From assembly GCA_943737045.1 (NCBI GenBank), contig CALSFV010000114.1, forward strand, positions 1-64,000: DNA of 64,000 bases. The letters run 5' to 3'. Made by a program: the position numbers and the translations under genes. Below the pieces are notes generated by a model. It was not told the origin of the DNA, ran no database searches, and was given only the letters and a program-made list of their open reading frames with translations. Positions 38,737 to 50,608 of this stretch are shown here, in pieces. Each line of letters begins with the position of its first letter. Position 1 is the first letter of the stretch. The stretch is from Parapristionchus giblindavisi. Its lineage: Eukaryota; Nematoda; Chromadorea; Rhabditida; Diplogasteridae.

Positions 38737-39906
38737 ATCAACAACGACGTAAACTCGACAAGGTAATACAGTGAATTATTGATTGACCGATACCGAATAA
38801 AGATGTTTACGTGTTGTTGTGATTTCAATCTTTAATCTCTCAGTACTGTATCGTATTATGATACTGTGTTTCTGCTGAAGACGAATATAATGGATTTAAT
38901 TAAATAGTTATTATTTCAAACCGAGTCTTTCGACAAGTATGAGGTCCTTCACGCATCATATTGATTGATTAACAACGATGTAAAATCTACAAGGTAATAC
39001 AGTGAATTATTGATTGGCCGATACCGAATAAAGATGTTTACGTGTTGTTGTGATTTTAATCTTTGATCTTCTCTCAGTACTGTATCGTATTATGATACTG
39101 TATTTGTGCTGAAGAAGAATATAATGGATTTTATTATATAGTTACTGTTTCAGACCGAGTCTTTCGAAAAGTATGAGGTCCTTCACGCATCATATTGATT
39201 GATCAACAACGATGTAAACTCGACAAGGTAATACAGTGAATTATTGATTGACGGATACCGAATAAAGATGTTTACGTGTTGTTGTGATTTCAATCTTTGA
39301 TCTCTCAGTACTGTATCGTATTATGATACTGTGTTTCTGCTGAAGACGAATATAATGGATTTAATTATATAGTTATTGTTTCAGACCGAGTCTTTCGACA
39401 AGTATGAGGTCCTTCACGCATCATATTGATTGATTAACAACGATGTAAAATCTACAAGGTAATACAGTGAATTATTGATTGACCGATACCGAATAAAGAT
39501 GTTTACGTGTTGTTGTGATTTTAATCTTTGATCTTCTCTCAGTACTGTATCGTATTATGATACTGTGTTTCTGCTGAAGACGAATATAATGGATTTAATT
39601 ATATAGTTATTGTTTCAGACCGAGTCTTTCGACAAGTATGAGGTCCTTCACGCATCATATTGATTGATTAACAACGATGTAAAATCTACAAGGTAATACA
39701 GTGAATTATTGATTGACCGATACCGAATAAAGATGTTTACGTGTTGTTGTGATTTTAATCTTTGATCTTCTCTCAGTACTGTATCGTATTATGAAACTGT
39801 ATTTGTGCTGAAGACGAATATAATGGATTTAATTATATAGTTACTGTTTCAGACCGAGTCTTTCGAAAAGTATGAGGTCCTTCACGCATCATATTGATTG
39901 ATCAAC

Positions 39907-40528
39907 GTCGAATGTTTATTATGTACGTCGAATGTTTATTATGTACGTTAGACCCATATTAGAGCACGCATCTGTAGTATGGTCTCCAATTGAGCAATCC
40001 CTAATATCTCTAATTGAGAAAGTGCAGAGAGACTTCTCCCGTCGCATTTTTGCTAAATGTAGACTACCGTATGCATCTTATACTGATAGATTATCATATT
40101 TGAATTTAGAGCTCCTTGAGCACCGCCGCACCATTATTGATTTGAGCTTCACATATAAGGCCATCCATAAACAAGTTGAATTAGATGACCCAAACTTTTA
40201 CCTTCAGTCTAGGAATTCAAGAAACTCCCGTAGAAATAATTTCCAACTCTGTAAGCACCAATGCAAATCCAAACGTTTCTCCCATTTTATCTCCAATCGA
40301 TCAGTCAATTTATGGAACTCGTTGCCTAATAATTGTATTATTTGCCCTAATTCCAAATCTTTTAGTAGAACTGTTAAATCTTCATTGAATCTGTCCAATT
40401 TGTAATCTATCACTCTATTGTCTTATGTTACCACAGTTGCGACATAGTATTTTATGTGCACTATAGATTTCACCCTATTTGTATTTGTTTTCCGCCACTG
40501 TCACCACATAAATAAATATTATTATTAT
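39907..40528 (+). mobile_element. 5'-truncated LINE fragment, copy L8
   Basis: The ORF2 tail at 39932-40405 has a private change (LEHASV for LEYASV) and a CGA codon in NRS. Its 3' UTR carries GTTACCACAG at 40427-40436, shared only with minus-strand copy L2. Both are the copy nearest a tRNA-like TIR element. Confidence 0.92.
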
Positions 40529-41336
40529 ATCAACAACGACGTAAACTCGACAAGGTAATACAGTGAATTATTGATTGACCGATACCGAATAAAGATGTTT
40601 ACGTGTTGTTGTGATTTCAATCTTTAATCTCTCAGTACTGCATCGTATTATGATACTGTGTTTCTGCTGAAGACGAATATAATGGATTTAATTAAATAGT
40701 TATTATTTCAAACCGAGTCTTTCGACAAGTATGAGGTCCTTCACGCATCATATTGATTGATTAACAACGATGTAAAATCTACAAGGTAATACAGTGAATT
40801 ATTGATTGGCCGATACCGAATAAAGATGTTTACGTGTTGTTGTGATTTTAATCTTTGATCTTCTCTCAGTACTGTATCGTATTATGATACTGTATTTGTG
40901 CTGAAGAAGAATATAATGGATTTTATTATATAGTTACTGTTTCAGACCGAGTCTTTCGAAAAGTATGAGGTCCTTCACGCATCATATTGATTGATCAACA
41001 ACGATGTAAACTCGACAAGGTAATACAGTGAATTATTGATTGACCGATACCAAATAAAGATGTTTACGTGTTGTTGTGATTTTAATCTTTGATCTTCTCT
41101 CAGTACTGTATCGTATTATGATACTGTATTTGTGCTGAAGACGAATATAATGGATTTAATTATATAGTTACTGTTTCAGACCGAGTCTTTCGAAAAGTAT
41201 GAGGTCCTTCACGCATCATATTGATTGATCAACAACGATGTAAACTCGGCAAGGTAATACAGTGAATTATTGATTGACCGATACCGAATAAAGATGTTTA
41301 TGTGTTGTTGTGATTTTAATCTTTGTTCTTCTCTCA
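40529..41336 (+). repeat. 234-bp satellite, plus orientation
   Basis: An 808-bp block sits between LINE L8 and the second tRNA-like TIR element. It is equal in length to its mirror block 13564-14371. It ends in TCTCTCA, the TIR element target. Confidence 0.95.
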
Positions 41337-41562
41337 CAAGGGAGCTCTGTGGTCTTGTCTTGGCCATATGGGAAGACACTATCACGACTAGATTAAGTTC
41401 TCGATGGTGATTACGAATCTCTTTTTTAGGGCTGCCTAGACGACCTGAGTTTCGAGAAAATCGATATTGAAATTCCGATGGTCAATTCGAAAATTTTCGG
41501 GGGATAGTACACAAACATTTCCTATGAGTTGGTGAACTCATCTATCAACCTCCGAAGCAACG

Positions 41563-41634
41563 ATCTATGTAGTGTAGTGGATAAGGTGTCCGCGTTAGAT
41601 TTTGACTGTCACTGGTTCGATCCCTCTTGCAGAA
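41563..41634 (+). other. tRNA-like sequence in the left arm, copy 2
   Basis: The A-box-like TAGTGTAGTGGATAAGGTG starts near 41570, and the B box GGTTCGATCC lies at about 41613-41623. This corresponds to the right arm (13276-13346) of copy 1. Confidence 0.55.
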
Positions 41635-41919
41635 CCTTTCTTTTGCTGATTTTCTTTATGTCAAGATGAAACATCAAAAAACATTTTTTTTTAAAACATC
41701 AAGTAAAACATCAAAAAATATCGAGATCAAAGATCATTCTTTGTGTGTGTGTGTGCGTGCGCGTTCTTTAACAACAAAATGATCAAAAGAAAAGCGACAT
41801 CTTGGACACACAAAGAATGATCTTTGATCTCGATGTTTTTTGATGTTTTGCTTGATGTTTAAAAAAAATGTTTTTTGATGTTTCATCTTGACATAAAGAA
41901 AATCAGCAAAAGAAAAGTT

Positions 41920-41992
41920 GCAAGAGGGATCGAACCAGTGACAGTCAAAATCTAACGCGGACACCTTATCCACTACACTACACAGGTCGTTG
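41920..41992 (-). other. tRNA-like sequence in the right arm, copy 2
   Basis: This is the inverted counterpart, with GGATCGAACC near 41927-41936, corresponding to 12917-12992 of copy 1. Confidence 0.55.
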
Positions 41993-42212
41993 CTTCGGAG
42001 GTTGATAGATGAGTTCACCAACTCATAGGAAATGTTTGTGTACTATCCCCCGAAAATTTTCGAATTGACCATAGGAAATTCAATATCGATTTTCTCGAAA
42101 CTCAGGTCGTCTAGGCAACCCTAAAAAGAGATTCGTAATCACCATCGAGAACTTAATCTAGTCATGATAGTGCCTTCTCATATTGCCAAGACAAGACCAC
42201 AGAGCTCCCTTG

Positions 42213-43978
42213 TCAGTACTGTATCGTATTATGAAACTGTATTTGTGCTGAAGACGAATATAATGGATTTAATTATATAGTTACTGTTTCAGACCGAGTC
42301 TTTCGAAAAGTATGAGGTCCTTCACGCATCATATTGATTGATCAACAACGATGTAAACTCGACAAGGTAATACAGTGAATTATTGATTGACGGATACCGA
42401 ATAAAGATGTTTACGTGTTGTTGTGATTTCAATCTTTGATCTCTCAGTACTGTATCGTATTATGATACTGTGTTTCTGCTGAAGACGAATATAATGGATT
42501 TAATTATATAGTTATTGTTTCGGACCGAGTCTTTCGACAAGTATGAGGTCCTTCACGCATCATATTGATTGATTAACAACGATGTAAAATCTACAAGGTA
42601 ATACAGTGAATTATTGATTGACCGATACCGAATAAAGATGTTTACGTGTTGTTGTGATTTTAATCTTTGATCTTCTCTCAGTACTGTATCGTATTATGAT
42701 ACTGTATTTGTGCTGAAGACGAATATAATGGATTTAATTATATAGTTATTATTTCAAACCGAGTCTTTCGACACGTATGAGGTCCTTCACGCATCATATT
42801 GATTGATCAACAACGATGTAAAATCGACAAGGTAATACAGTGAATTATTGATTGACCGATACCGAATAAAGATGTTTACGTGTTGTTGTGATTTTAATCT
42901 TTGATCTTCTCTCAGTACTGTATCGTATTATGATACTGCGTTTCTACTGAAGACGAATATAATGGATTTAATTATATAGTTATTATTTCAAACCGAGTCT
43001 TTCGACAAGTATGAGGTCCTTCACGCATCATATTGATTGATCAACAACGATGTAAAATCGACAAGGTAATACAGTGAATTATTGATTGACGGATACCGAA
43101 TAAAGATGTTTACGTGTTGTTGTGATTTTAATCTATGATCTTCTCTCAGTACTGTATCGTATTATGATACTGCGTTTCTGCTGAAGACGAATATAATGGA
43201 TTTAATTATATAGTTACTGTTTCAGACCGAGTCTTTCGACACGTATGAGGTCCTTCACGCATCATATTGATTGATCAACAACGATGTAAAATCGACAAGG
43301 TAATACAGTGAATTATTGATTGACCGATACCGAATAAAGATGTTTACGTGTTGTTGTGATTTTAAGCTTTGATCTTCTCTCAGTACTGTATCGTATTATG
43401 AAACTGTATTTGTGCTGAAGACGAATATAATGGATTTAATTATATAGTTACTGTTTCAGACCGAGTCTTTCGAAAAGTATGAGGTCCTTCACGCATCATA
43501 TTGATTGATCAACAACGATGTAAACTCGACAAGGTAATACAGTGAATTATTGATTGACGGATACCGAATAAAGATGTTTACGTGTTGTTGTGATTTCAAT
43601 CTTTGATCTCTCAGTACTGTATCGTATTATGATACTGTGTTTCTGCTGAAGACGAATATAATGGATTTAATTATATAGTTATTGTTTCAGACCGAGTCTT
43701 TCGACAAGTATGAGGTCCTTCACGCATCATATTGATTGATTAACAACGATGTAAAATCTACAAGGTAATACAGTGAATTATTGATTGACCGATACCGAAT
43801 AAAGATGTTTACGTGTTGTTGTGATTTTAATCTTTGATCTTCTCTCAGTACTGTATCGTATTATGAAACTGTATTTGTGCTGAAGACGAATATAATGGAT
43901 TTAATTATATAGTTACTGTTTCAGACCGAGTCTTTCGAAAAGTATGAGGTCCTTCACGCATCATATTGATTGATCAAC
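42213..43978 (+). repeat. 234-bp satellite, plus orientation
   Basis: About 7.5 monomers, including ACACGTATGAGG variants, form the mirror image of 10927-12693 in length and variant order. The segment from about 42700 to 43390 reappears near 45900-46570. Confidence 0.95.
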
Positions 43979-44600
43979 GTCGAATGTTTATTATGTACGT
44001 CGAATGTTTATTATGTACGTTAGACCCATATTAGAGTACGCATCTGTAGTATGGTCTCCAATTGAGCAATCCCTAATATCTCTAATTGAGAAAGTGCAGA
44101 GAGACTTCTCCCGTCGCATTTTTGCTAAATGTAGACTACCGTATGCATCTTATACTGATAGATTATCATATTTGAATTTAGAGCTCCTTGAGCACCGCCG
44201 CACCATTATTGATTTGAGCTTCACATATAAGGCCATCCATAAACAAGTTGAATTAGATGACCCAAACTTTTACCTTCAGTCTAGGAATTCAAGAAACTCC
44301 CGTAGAAATAATTTCCAACTCTGTAAGCACCAATGCAAATCCAAACGTTTCTCCCATTTTATCTCCAATCGATCAGTCAATTTATGGAACTCGTTGCCTA
44401 ATAATTGTATTATTTGCCCTAATTCCAAATCTTTTAGTAGAACTGTTAAATCTTCGTTGAATCTGTCCAATTTGTAATCTATCACTCTATTGTCTTATGT
44501 TGCCACAGTTGCGACATAGTATTTTATGTGCACTATAGATTTCACCCTATTTGTATTTGTTTTCCGCCACTGTCACCACATAAATAAATATTATTATTAT
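43979..44600 (+). mobile_element. 5'-truncated LINE fragment, copy L9
   Basis: The ORF2 tail at 44004-44477 (CRLPYASY, CKHQCKS, SPIEQ) has no frameshift. It is the mirror counterpart of minus-strand L1, which carries compensating indels. Confidence 0.92.
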
Positions 44601-47171
44601 ATCAACAACGACGTAAACTCGACAAGGTAATACAGTGAATTATTGATTGACCGATACCGAATAAAGATGTTTACGTGTTGTTGTGATTTCAATCTTTAAT
44701 CTCTCAGTACTGTATCGTATTATGATACTGTGTTTCTGCTGAAGACGAATATAATGGATTTAATTAAATAGTTATTATTTCAAACCGAGTCTTTCGACAA
44801 GTATGAGGTCCTTCACGCATCATATTGATTGATTAACAACGATGTAAAATCTACAAGGTAATACAGTGAATTATTGATTGGCCGATACCGAATAAAGATG
44901 TTTACGTGTTGTTGTGATTTTAATCTTTGATCTTCTCTCAGTACTGTATCGTATTATGATACTGTATTTGTGCTGAAGACGAATATATTGGATTTTATTA
45001 TATAGTTACTGTTTCAGACCGAGTCTTTCGAAAAGTATGAGGTCCTTCACGCATCATATTGATTGATCAACAACGATGTAAACTCGACAAGGTAATACAG
45101 TGAATTATTGATTGACGGATACCGAATAAAGATGTTTACGTGTTGTTGTGATTTCAATCTTTGATCTCTCAGTACTGTATCGTATTATGATACTGTGTTT
45201 CTGCTGAAGACGAATATAATGGATTTAATTATATAGTTATTGTTTCAGACCGAGTCTTTCGACAAGTATGAGGTCCTTCACGCATCATATTGATTGATTA
45301 ACAACGATGTAAAATCTACAAGGTAATACAGTGAATTATTGATTGACCGATACCGAATAAAGATGTTTACGTGTTGTTGTGATTTTAATCTTTGATCTTC
45401 TCTCAGTACTGTATCGTATTATGATACTGTATTTGTGCTGAAGACGAATATAATGGATTTAATTATATAGTTACTGTTTCAGACCGAGTCTTTCGAAAAG
45501 TATGAGGTCCTTCACGCGTCATATTGATTGATCAACAGCGATGTAAACTCGACAAGGTAATAGAGTGAATTATTGATTGACAGATACCGAATAAAGATGT
45601 TTACGTGTTGTTGTGATTTTAATCTTTGATCTTCTCTCAGTACTGTATCGTATTATGATACTGTATTTGTGCTGAAGACGAATATAATGGATTTAATTAT
45701 ATAGTTACTGTTTCAGACCGAGTCTTTCGAAAAGTATGAGGTCCTTCACGCGTCATATTGATTGATCAACAACGATGTAAACTCGACAAGGTAGTACAGT
45801 GAATTATTGATTGACCGATACCGAATAAAGATGTTTACGTGTTGTTGTGATTTTAATCTTTGATCTTCTCTCAGTACTGTATCGTATTATGATACTGTAT
45901 TTGTGCTGAAGACGAATATAATGGATTTAATTATATAGTTATTATTTCAAACCGAGCCTTTCGACACGTATGAGGTCCTTCACGCATCATATTGATTGAT
46001 CAACAACGATGTAAAATCGACAAGGTAATACAGTGAATTATTGATTGACCGATACCGAATAAAGATGTTTACGTGTTGTTGTGATTTTAATCTTTGATCT
46101 TCTCTCAGTACTGTATCGTATTATGATACTGCGTTTCTACTGAAGACGAATATAATGGATTTAATTATATAGTTATTATTTCAAACCGAGTCTTTCGACA
46201 AGTATGAGGTCCTTCACGCATCATATTGATTGATCAACAACGATGTAAAATCGACAAGGTAATACAGTGAATTATTGATTGACGGATACCGAATAAAGAT
46301 GTTTACGTGTTGTTGTGATTTTAATCTATGATCTTCTCTCAGTACTGTATCGTATTATGATACTGCGTTTCTGCTGAAGACGAATATAATGGATTTAATT
46401 ATATAGTTACTGTTTCAGACCGAGTCTTTCGACACGTATGAGGTCCTTCACGCATCATATTGATTGATCAACAACGATGTAAAATCGACAAGGTAATACA
46501 GTGAATTATTGATTGACCGATACCGAATAAAGATGTTTACGTGTTGTTGTGATTTTAAGCTTTGATCTTCTCTCAGTACTGTATCGTATTATGAAACTGT
46601 ATTTGTGCTGAAGACGAATATAATGGATTTAATTATATAGTTACTGTTTCAGACCGAGTCTTTCGAAAAGTATGAGGTCCTTCACGCATCATATTGATTG
46701 ATCAACAACGATGTAAACTCGACAAGGTAATACAGTGAATTATTGATTGACGGATACCGAATAAAGATGTTTACGTGTTGTTGTGATTTCAATCTTTGAT
46801 CTCTCAGTACTGTATCGTATTATGATACTGTGTTTCTGCTGAAGACGAATATAATGGATTTAATTATATAGTTATTGTTTCAGACCGAGTCTTTCGACAA
46901 GTATGAGGTCCTTCACGCATCATATTGATTGATTAACAACGATGTAAAATCTACAAGGTAATACAGTGAATTATTGATTGACCGATACCGAATAAAGATG
47001 TTTACGTGTTGTTGTGATTTTAATCTTTGATCTTCTCTCAGTACTGTATCGTATTATGAAACTGTATTTGTGCTGAAGACGAATATAATGGATTTAATTA
47101 TATAGTTACTGTTTCAGACCGAGTCTTTCGAAAAGTATGAGGTCCTTCACGCATCATATTGATTGATCAAC
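44601..47171 (+). repeat. 234-bp satellite, plus orientation
   Basis: About 11 monomers follow. Some between 45480 and 45830 have CACGCGTCATATTG and AACAGCGATG variants not seen nearby. Variants from 42.7-43.4 kb recur here, pointing to segmental duplication within the arm. Confidence 0.95.
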
Positions 47172-47755
47172 GTCGAATGTTTATTATGTACGTCGAATGT
47201 TTATTATGTACGTTAGACCCATATTAGAGTACGCATCTGTAGTATGGTCTCCAAGTGAGCAATCCCTAATATCTCTAATTGAGAAAGTGCAGAGAGACTT
47301 CTCCCGTCGCATTTTTGCTAAATGTAGACTACCGTATGCATCTTATACTGATAGATTATCATATTTGAATTTAGAGCTCCTTGAGCACCATCCATAAACA
47401 AGTTGAATTAGATGACCCAAACTTTTACCTTCAGTCTAGGAATTCAAGAAACTCCCGTAGAAATAATTTCCAACTCTGTAAGCACCAATGCAAATCCAAA
47501 CGTTTCTCCCATTTTATCTCCAATCGATCAGTCAATTTATGGAACTCGTTGCCTAATAATTGTATTATTTGCCCTAATTCCAAATCTTTTAGTAGAACTG
47601 TTAAATCTTCGTTGAATCTGTCCAATTTGTAATCTATCACTCTATTGTCTTATGTTGCCACAGTTGCGACATAGTATTTTATGTGCACTATAGATTTCAC
47701 CCTATTAGTATTTGTTTTCCGCCACTGTCACCACATAAATAAATATTATTATTAT
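47172..47755 (+). pseudogene. LINE fragment with 38-bp internal deletion, copy L10
   Basis: This copy lacks 38 bp in the ORF2 tail near 47389 (between GAGCACC and ATCCATAAAC), which shifts the frame. The remains read as 47197-47397 and 47381-47632. It is the first copy with SPSEQ in place of SPIEQ and with TATTAGTATTTG in the 3' UTR, the markers of the right-hand lineage. Confidence 0.9.
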
Positions 47756-48694
47756 ATCAACAACGACGTAAACTCGACAAGGTAATACAGTGAATTATTG
47801 ATTGACCGATACCGAATAAAGATGTTTACGTGTTGTTGTGATTTCAATCTTTAATCTCTCAGTACTGTATCGTATTATGATACTGTGTTTCTGCTGAAGA
47901 CGAATATAATGGATTTAATTAAATAGTTATTATTTCAAACCGAGTCTTTCGACAAGTATGAGGTCCTTCACGTATCATATTGATTGATTAACAACGATGT
48001 AAAATCTACAAGGTAATACAGTGAATTATTGATTGGCCGATACCGAATAAAGATGTTTACGTGTTGTTGTGATTTTAATCTTTGATCTTCTCTCAGTACT
48101 GTATCGTATTATGATACTGTATTTGTGCTGAAGAAGAATATAATGGATTTTATTATATAGTTACTGTTTCAGACCGAGTCTTTCGAAAAGTATGAGGTCC
48201 TTCACGCATCATATTGATTGATCAACAACGATGTAAACTCGGCAAGGTAATACAGTGAATTATTGATTGACCGATACCGAATAAAGATGTTTACGTATTG
48301 TTATGATTTTAATCTTTGATCTTCTCTCAGTACTGTATCGTATTATGAAACTGTATTTGTGCTGAAGACGAATATAATGGATTTAATTATATAGTTATTG
48401 TTTCAGACCGAGTCTTTCGACAAGTATGAGGTCCTTCACGCATCATATTGATTGATTAACAACGATGTAAAATCTACAAGGTAATACAGTGAATTATTGT
48501 TTGACCGATACCGAATAAAGATGTTTACGTATTGTTATGATTTTAATCTTTGATCTTCTCTCAGTACTGTATCGTATTATGATACTGTATTTGTGCTGAA
48601 GACGAATATAATGGATTTAATTATATAGTTACTGTTTCAGACCGAGTCTTTCGAAAAGTATGAGGTCCTTCACGCATCATATTGATTGATCAAC
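47756..48694 (+). repeat. 234-bp satellite, plus orientation
   Basis: A 939-bp block contains the variant TTTACGTATTGTTATG, which is confined to about 48-64 kb. The same block, interrupted by the LTR element, follows LINE L11. Confidence 0.95.
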
Positions 48695-49316
48695 GTCGAA
48701 TGTTTATTATGTACGTCGAATGTTTATTATGTACGTTAGACCCATATTAGAGTACGCATCTGTAGTATGGTCTCCAAGTGAGCAATCCCTAATATCTCTA
48801 ATTGAGAAAGTGCAGAGAGACTTCTCCCGTCGCATTTTTGCTAAATGTAGACTACCGTATGCATCTTATACTGATAGATTATCATATTTGAATTTAGAGC
48901 TCCTTGAGCACCGCCGCACCATTATTGATTTGAGCTTCACATATAAGGCCATCCAAAAACAAGTTGAATTAGATGACCCAAACTTTTACCTTCAGTCTAG
49001 GAATTCAAGAAACTCCCGTAGAAATAATTTCCAACTCTGTAAGCACCAATGCAAATCCAAACGTTTCTCCCATTTTATCTCCAATCGATCAGTCAATTTA
49101 TGGAACTCGTTGCCTAATAATTGTTTTATTTGCCCTAATTCCAAATCTTTTAGTAGAACTGTTAAATCTTCGTTGAATCTGTCCAATTTGTAATCTATCA
49201 CTCTATTGTCTTATGTTGCCACAGTTGCGACATAGTATTTTATGTGCACTATAGATTTCACCCTATTAGTATTTGTTTTCCGCCACTGTCACCACATAAA
49301 TAAATATTATTATTAT
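48695..49316 (+). mobile_element. 5'-truncated LINE fragment, copy L11
   Basis: The ORF2 tail at 48720-49193 has SPSEQ and AIQKQ, with a private NNCFICP change. It belongs to the right-hand lineage. Confidence 0.92.
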
Positions 49317-49856
49317 ATCAACAACGACGTAAACTCGACAAGGTAATACAGTGAATTATTGATTGACCGATACCGAATAAAGATGTTTACGTGTTGTTGT
49401 GATTTCAATCTTTAATCTCTCAGTACTGTATCGTATTATGATACTGTGTTTCTGCTGAAGACGAATATAATGGATTTAATTAAATAGTTATTATTTCAAA
49501 CCGAGTCTTTCGACAAGTATGAGGTCCTTCACGCATCATATTGATTGATTAACAACGATGTAAAATCTACAAGGTAATACAGTGAATTATTGATTGGCCG
49601 ATACCGAATAAAGATGTTTACGTGTTGTTGTGATTTTAATCTTTGATCTTCTCTCAGTACTGTATCGTATTATGATACTGTATTTGTGCTGAAGAAGAAT
49701 ATAATGGATTTTATTATATAGTTACTGTTTCAGACCGAGTCTTTCGAAAAGTATGAGGTCCTTCACGCATCATATTGATTGATCAACAACGATGTAAACT
49801 CGGCAAGGTAATACAGTGAATTATTGATTGACCGATACCGAATAAAGATGTTTACG
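49317..49856 (+). repeat. 234-bp satellite interrupted by the LTR element (left part)
   Basis: The 540 bp here and the 402 bp at 52684-53085 add up to one 939-bp spacer identical in layout to 47756-48694, plus 3 bp. This fixes the size of the LTR element's target-site duplication at 3 bp, or 4 bp (ACGT) if the first T of the LTR is counted as target. Confidence 0.93.
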
Positions 49857-50190
49857 TGTAGATACCCTATTCCCTATGTATGTTATTCCCCTCTATTCCT
49901 ATGAATATCGATTAGACTATTTCATCATGTAAACAAGTGCACGTGCGCGATCAGACTACACTCTCTCTGATCCGCACGCTCTCTCGCCACTCTACCTTTA
50001 TCTCTAATGCTCTCTCATGTCTGGCCCCGCCCACTCTTATGTCTGAGATTCCCAATCAGTCTAGAGGAATTCAGTCTTCCCATTCACTACGCTCTGTAAT
50101 TCTCTCTCTGCTGCTAATAAAGCAAGATAGTTACTCTTGTGCACACTACACTACAATACACGGCAACGGGGACGAAGCTAGGACATAACA
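49857..50190 (+). repeat. 5' LTR
   Basis: The LTR starts TGTAGATACC and ends GACATAACA. It contains an AATAAA signal at 50116-50121. It differs from the 3' LTR by one visible base (CTAATGCTCTC versus CTAAAGCTCTC). Confidence 0.93.
50116..50121 (+). promoter_or_regulatory. Polyadenylation signal in the 5' LTR
   Basis: AATAAA lies 69 bp before the LTR end. The equivalent in the 3' LTR, at 52609-52614, would be the one used for transcript ends. Confidence 0.6.
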
Positions 50191-50192
50191 AC

Positions 50193-50204
50193 TGGCGACC
50201 AGGA
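50193..50204 (+). promoter_or_regulatory. Primer binding site candidate
   Basis: TGGCGACCAGGA begins 2 bp after the 5' LTR. A TGG start here is what is expected for pairing with a tRNA 3' CCA end in an LTR retrotransposon. I cannot name the tRNA with confidence. Confidence 0.65.
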
Positions 50205-50289
50205 TCTACCAAGGACAACAATAGCTGTCTAAGGTATTCGAACTACGAATTATTTTTTTCCTTTGCTTCGCCATTTTCTTGTTGTGAGT

Positions 50290-50460
50290 GCTACTGTGGT
50301 GTAGCCTGCTACTGTGGTGTGGCAAATTGTGATCAGCGCTACTGGGTGTGGCAGAGGCTGATAGCTACTTGGTGTGGCAGCTACTTGGTGTGGCAAATTG
50401 ATTGATCAGGCTACTGTGTGTGGCTAGGACTGATCACTGCTACTGTGTGTGGCTAGTTGT
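50290..50460 (+). repeat. Imperfect tandem GCTACTGTGTGTGGC repeats in the leader
   Basis: About seven units of a GCTACTKKGTGTGGC core, 16-30 bp apart, lie between the primer binding site and the ORF. Several are followed by AAATTGATTGATCA-like or CTGATCA-like spacers. Position and repetition suggest a leader or packaging structure, or simply expansion in a non-coding leader. This is inference only. Confidence 0.65.
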
Positions 50461-50608
50461 TATGTATTGATGTCGGCCCCGTTGACGTGTATTGTAGTGT
50501 GAGTGCACAAGGGTTTACTACTTAGGCTTTATTAGCAGACTAGGGAAATTACAGAATAATAGAAGGCTAGAGAAGGGCACATCTCGTGCGAGGATCAAGG
50601 GAGAACAG

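Larger units (their letters stand above)
33441..39906 (+). repeat. Higher-order repeat array: LINE fragment plus four (or five) satellite monomers
   Basis: Three 1,558-bp units (33441-34998, 34999-36556, 36557-38114) each consist of a 622-bp LINE fragment and 936 bp of satellite. The fourth unit (38115-39906) is 1,792 bp because it has one more monomer. The LINE ORFs of the first three units are identical in sequence. This is a composite satellite in which a retrotransposon tail has become part of the repeat unit. Confidence 0.93.
41337..42212 (+). mobile_element. Long-TIR element with tRNA-like arms, copy 2
   Basis: The copy is 876 bp, inverted relative to copy 1, with the same CAAGGGAGCTCTGTGG ends and the same insertion point in the monomer (TCA at 41334-41336 and 42213-42215). 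The arms of about 400 bp flank a GT/CA-rich loop near 41741-41763. A few base and homopolymer differences from copy 1 show divergence since duplication. No coding capacity is present. Confidence 0.8.

Noticed and set aside
50139..50405. 88-codon frame across the LTR end and leader
   Set aside because: It spans the LTR boundary, the primer binding site and the GTGTGGC repeats; the Cys/Tyr/Val-rich end is translated repeat.
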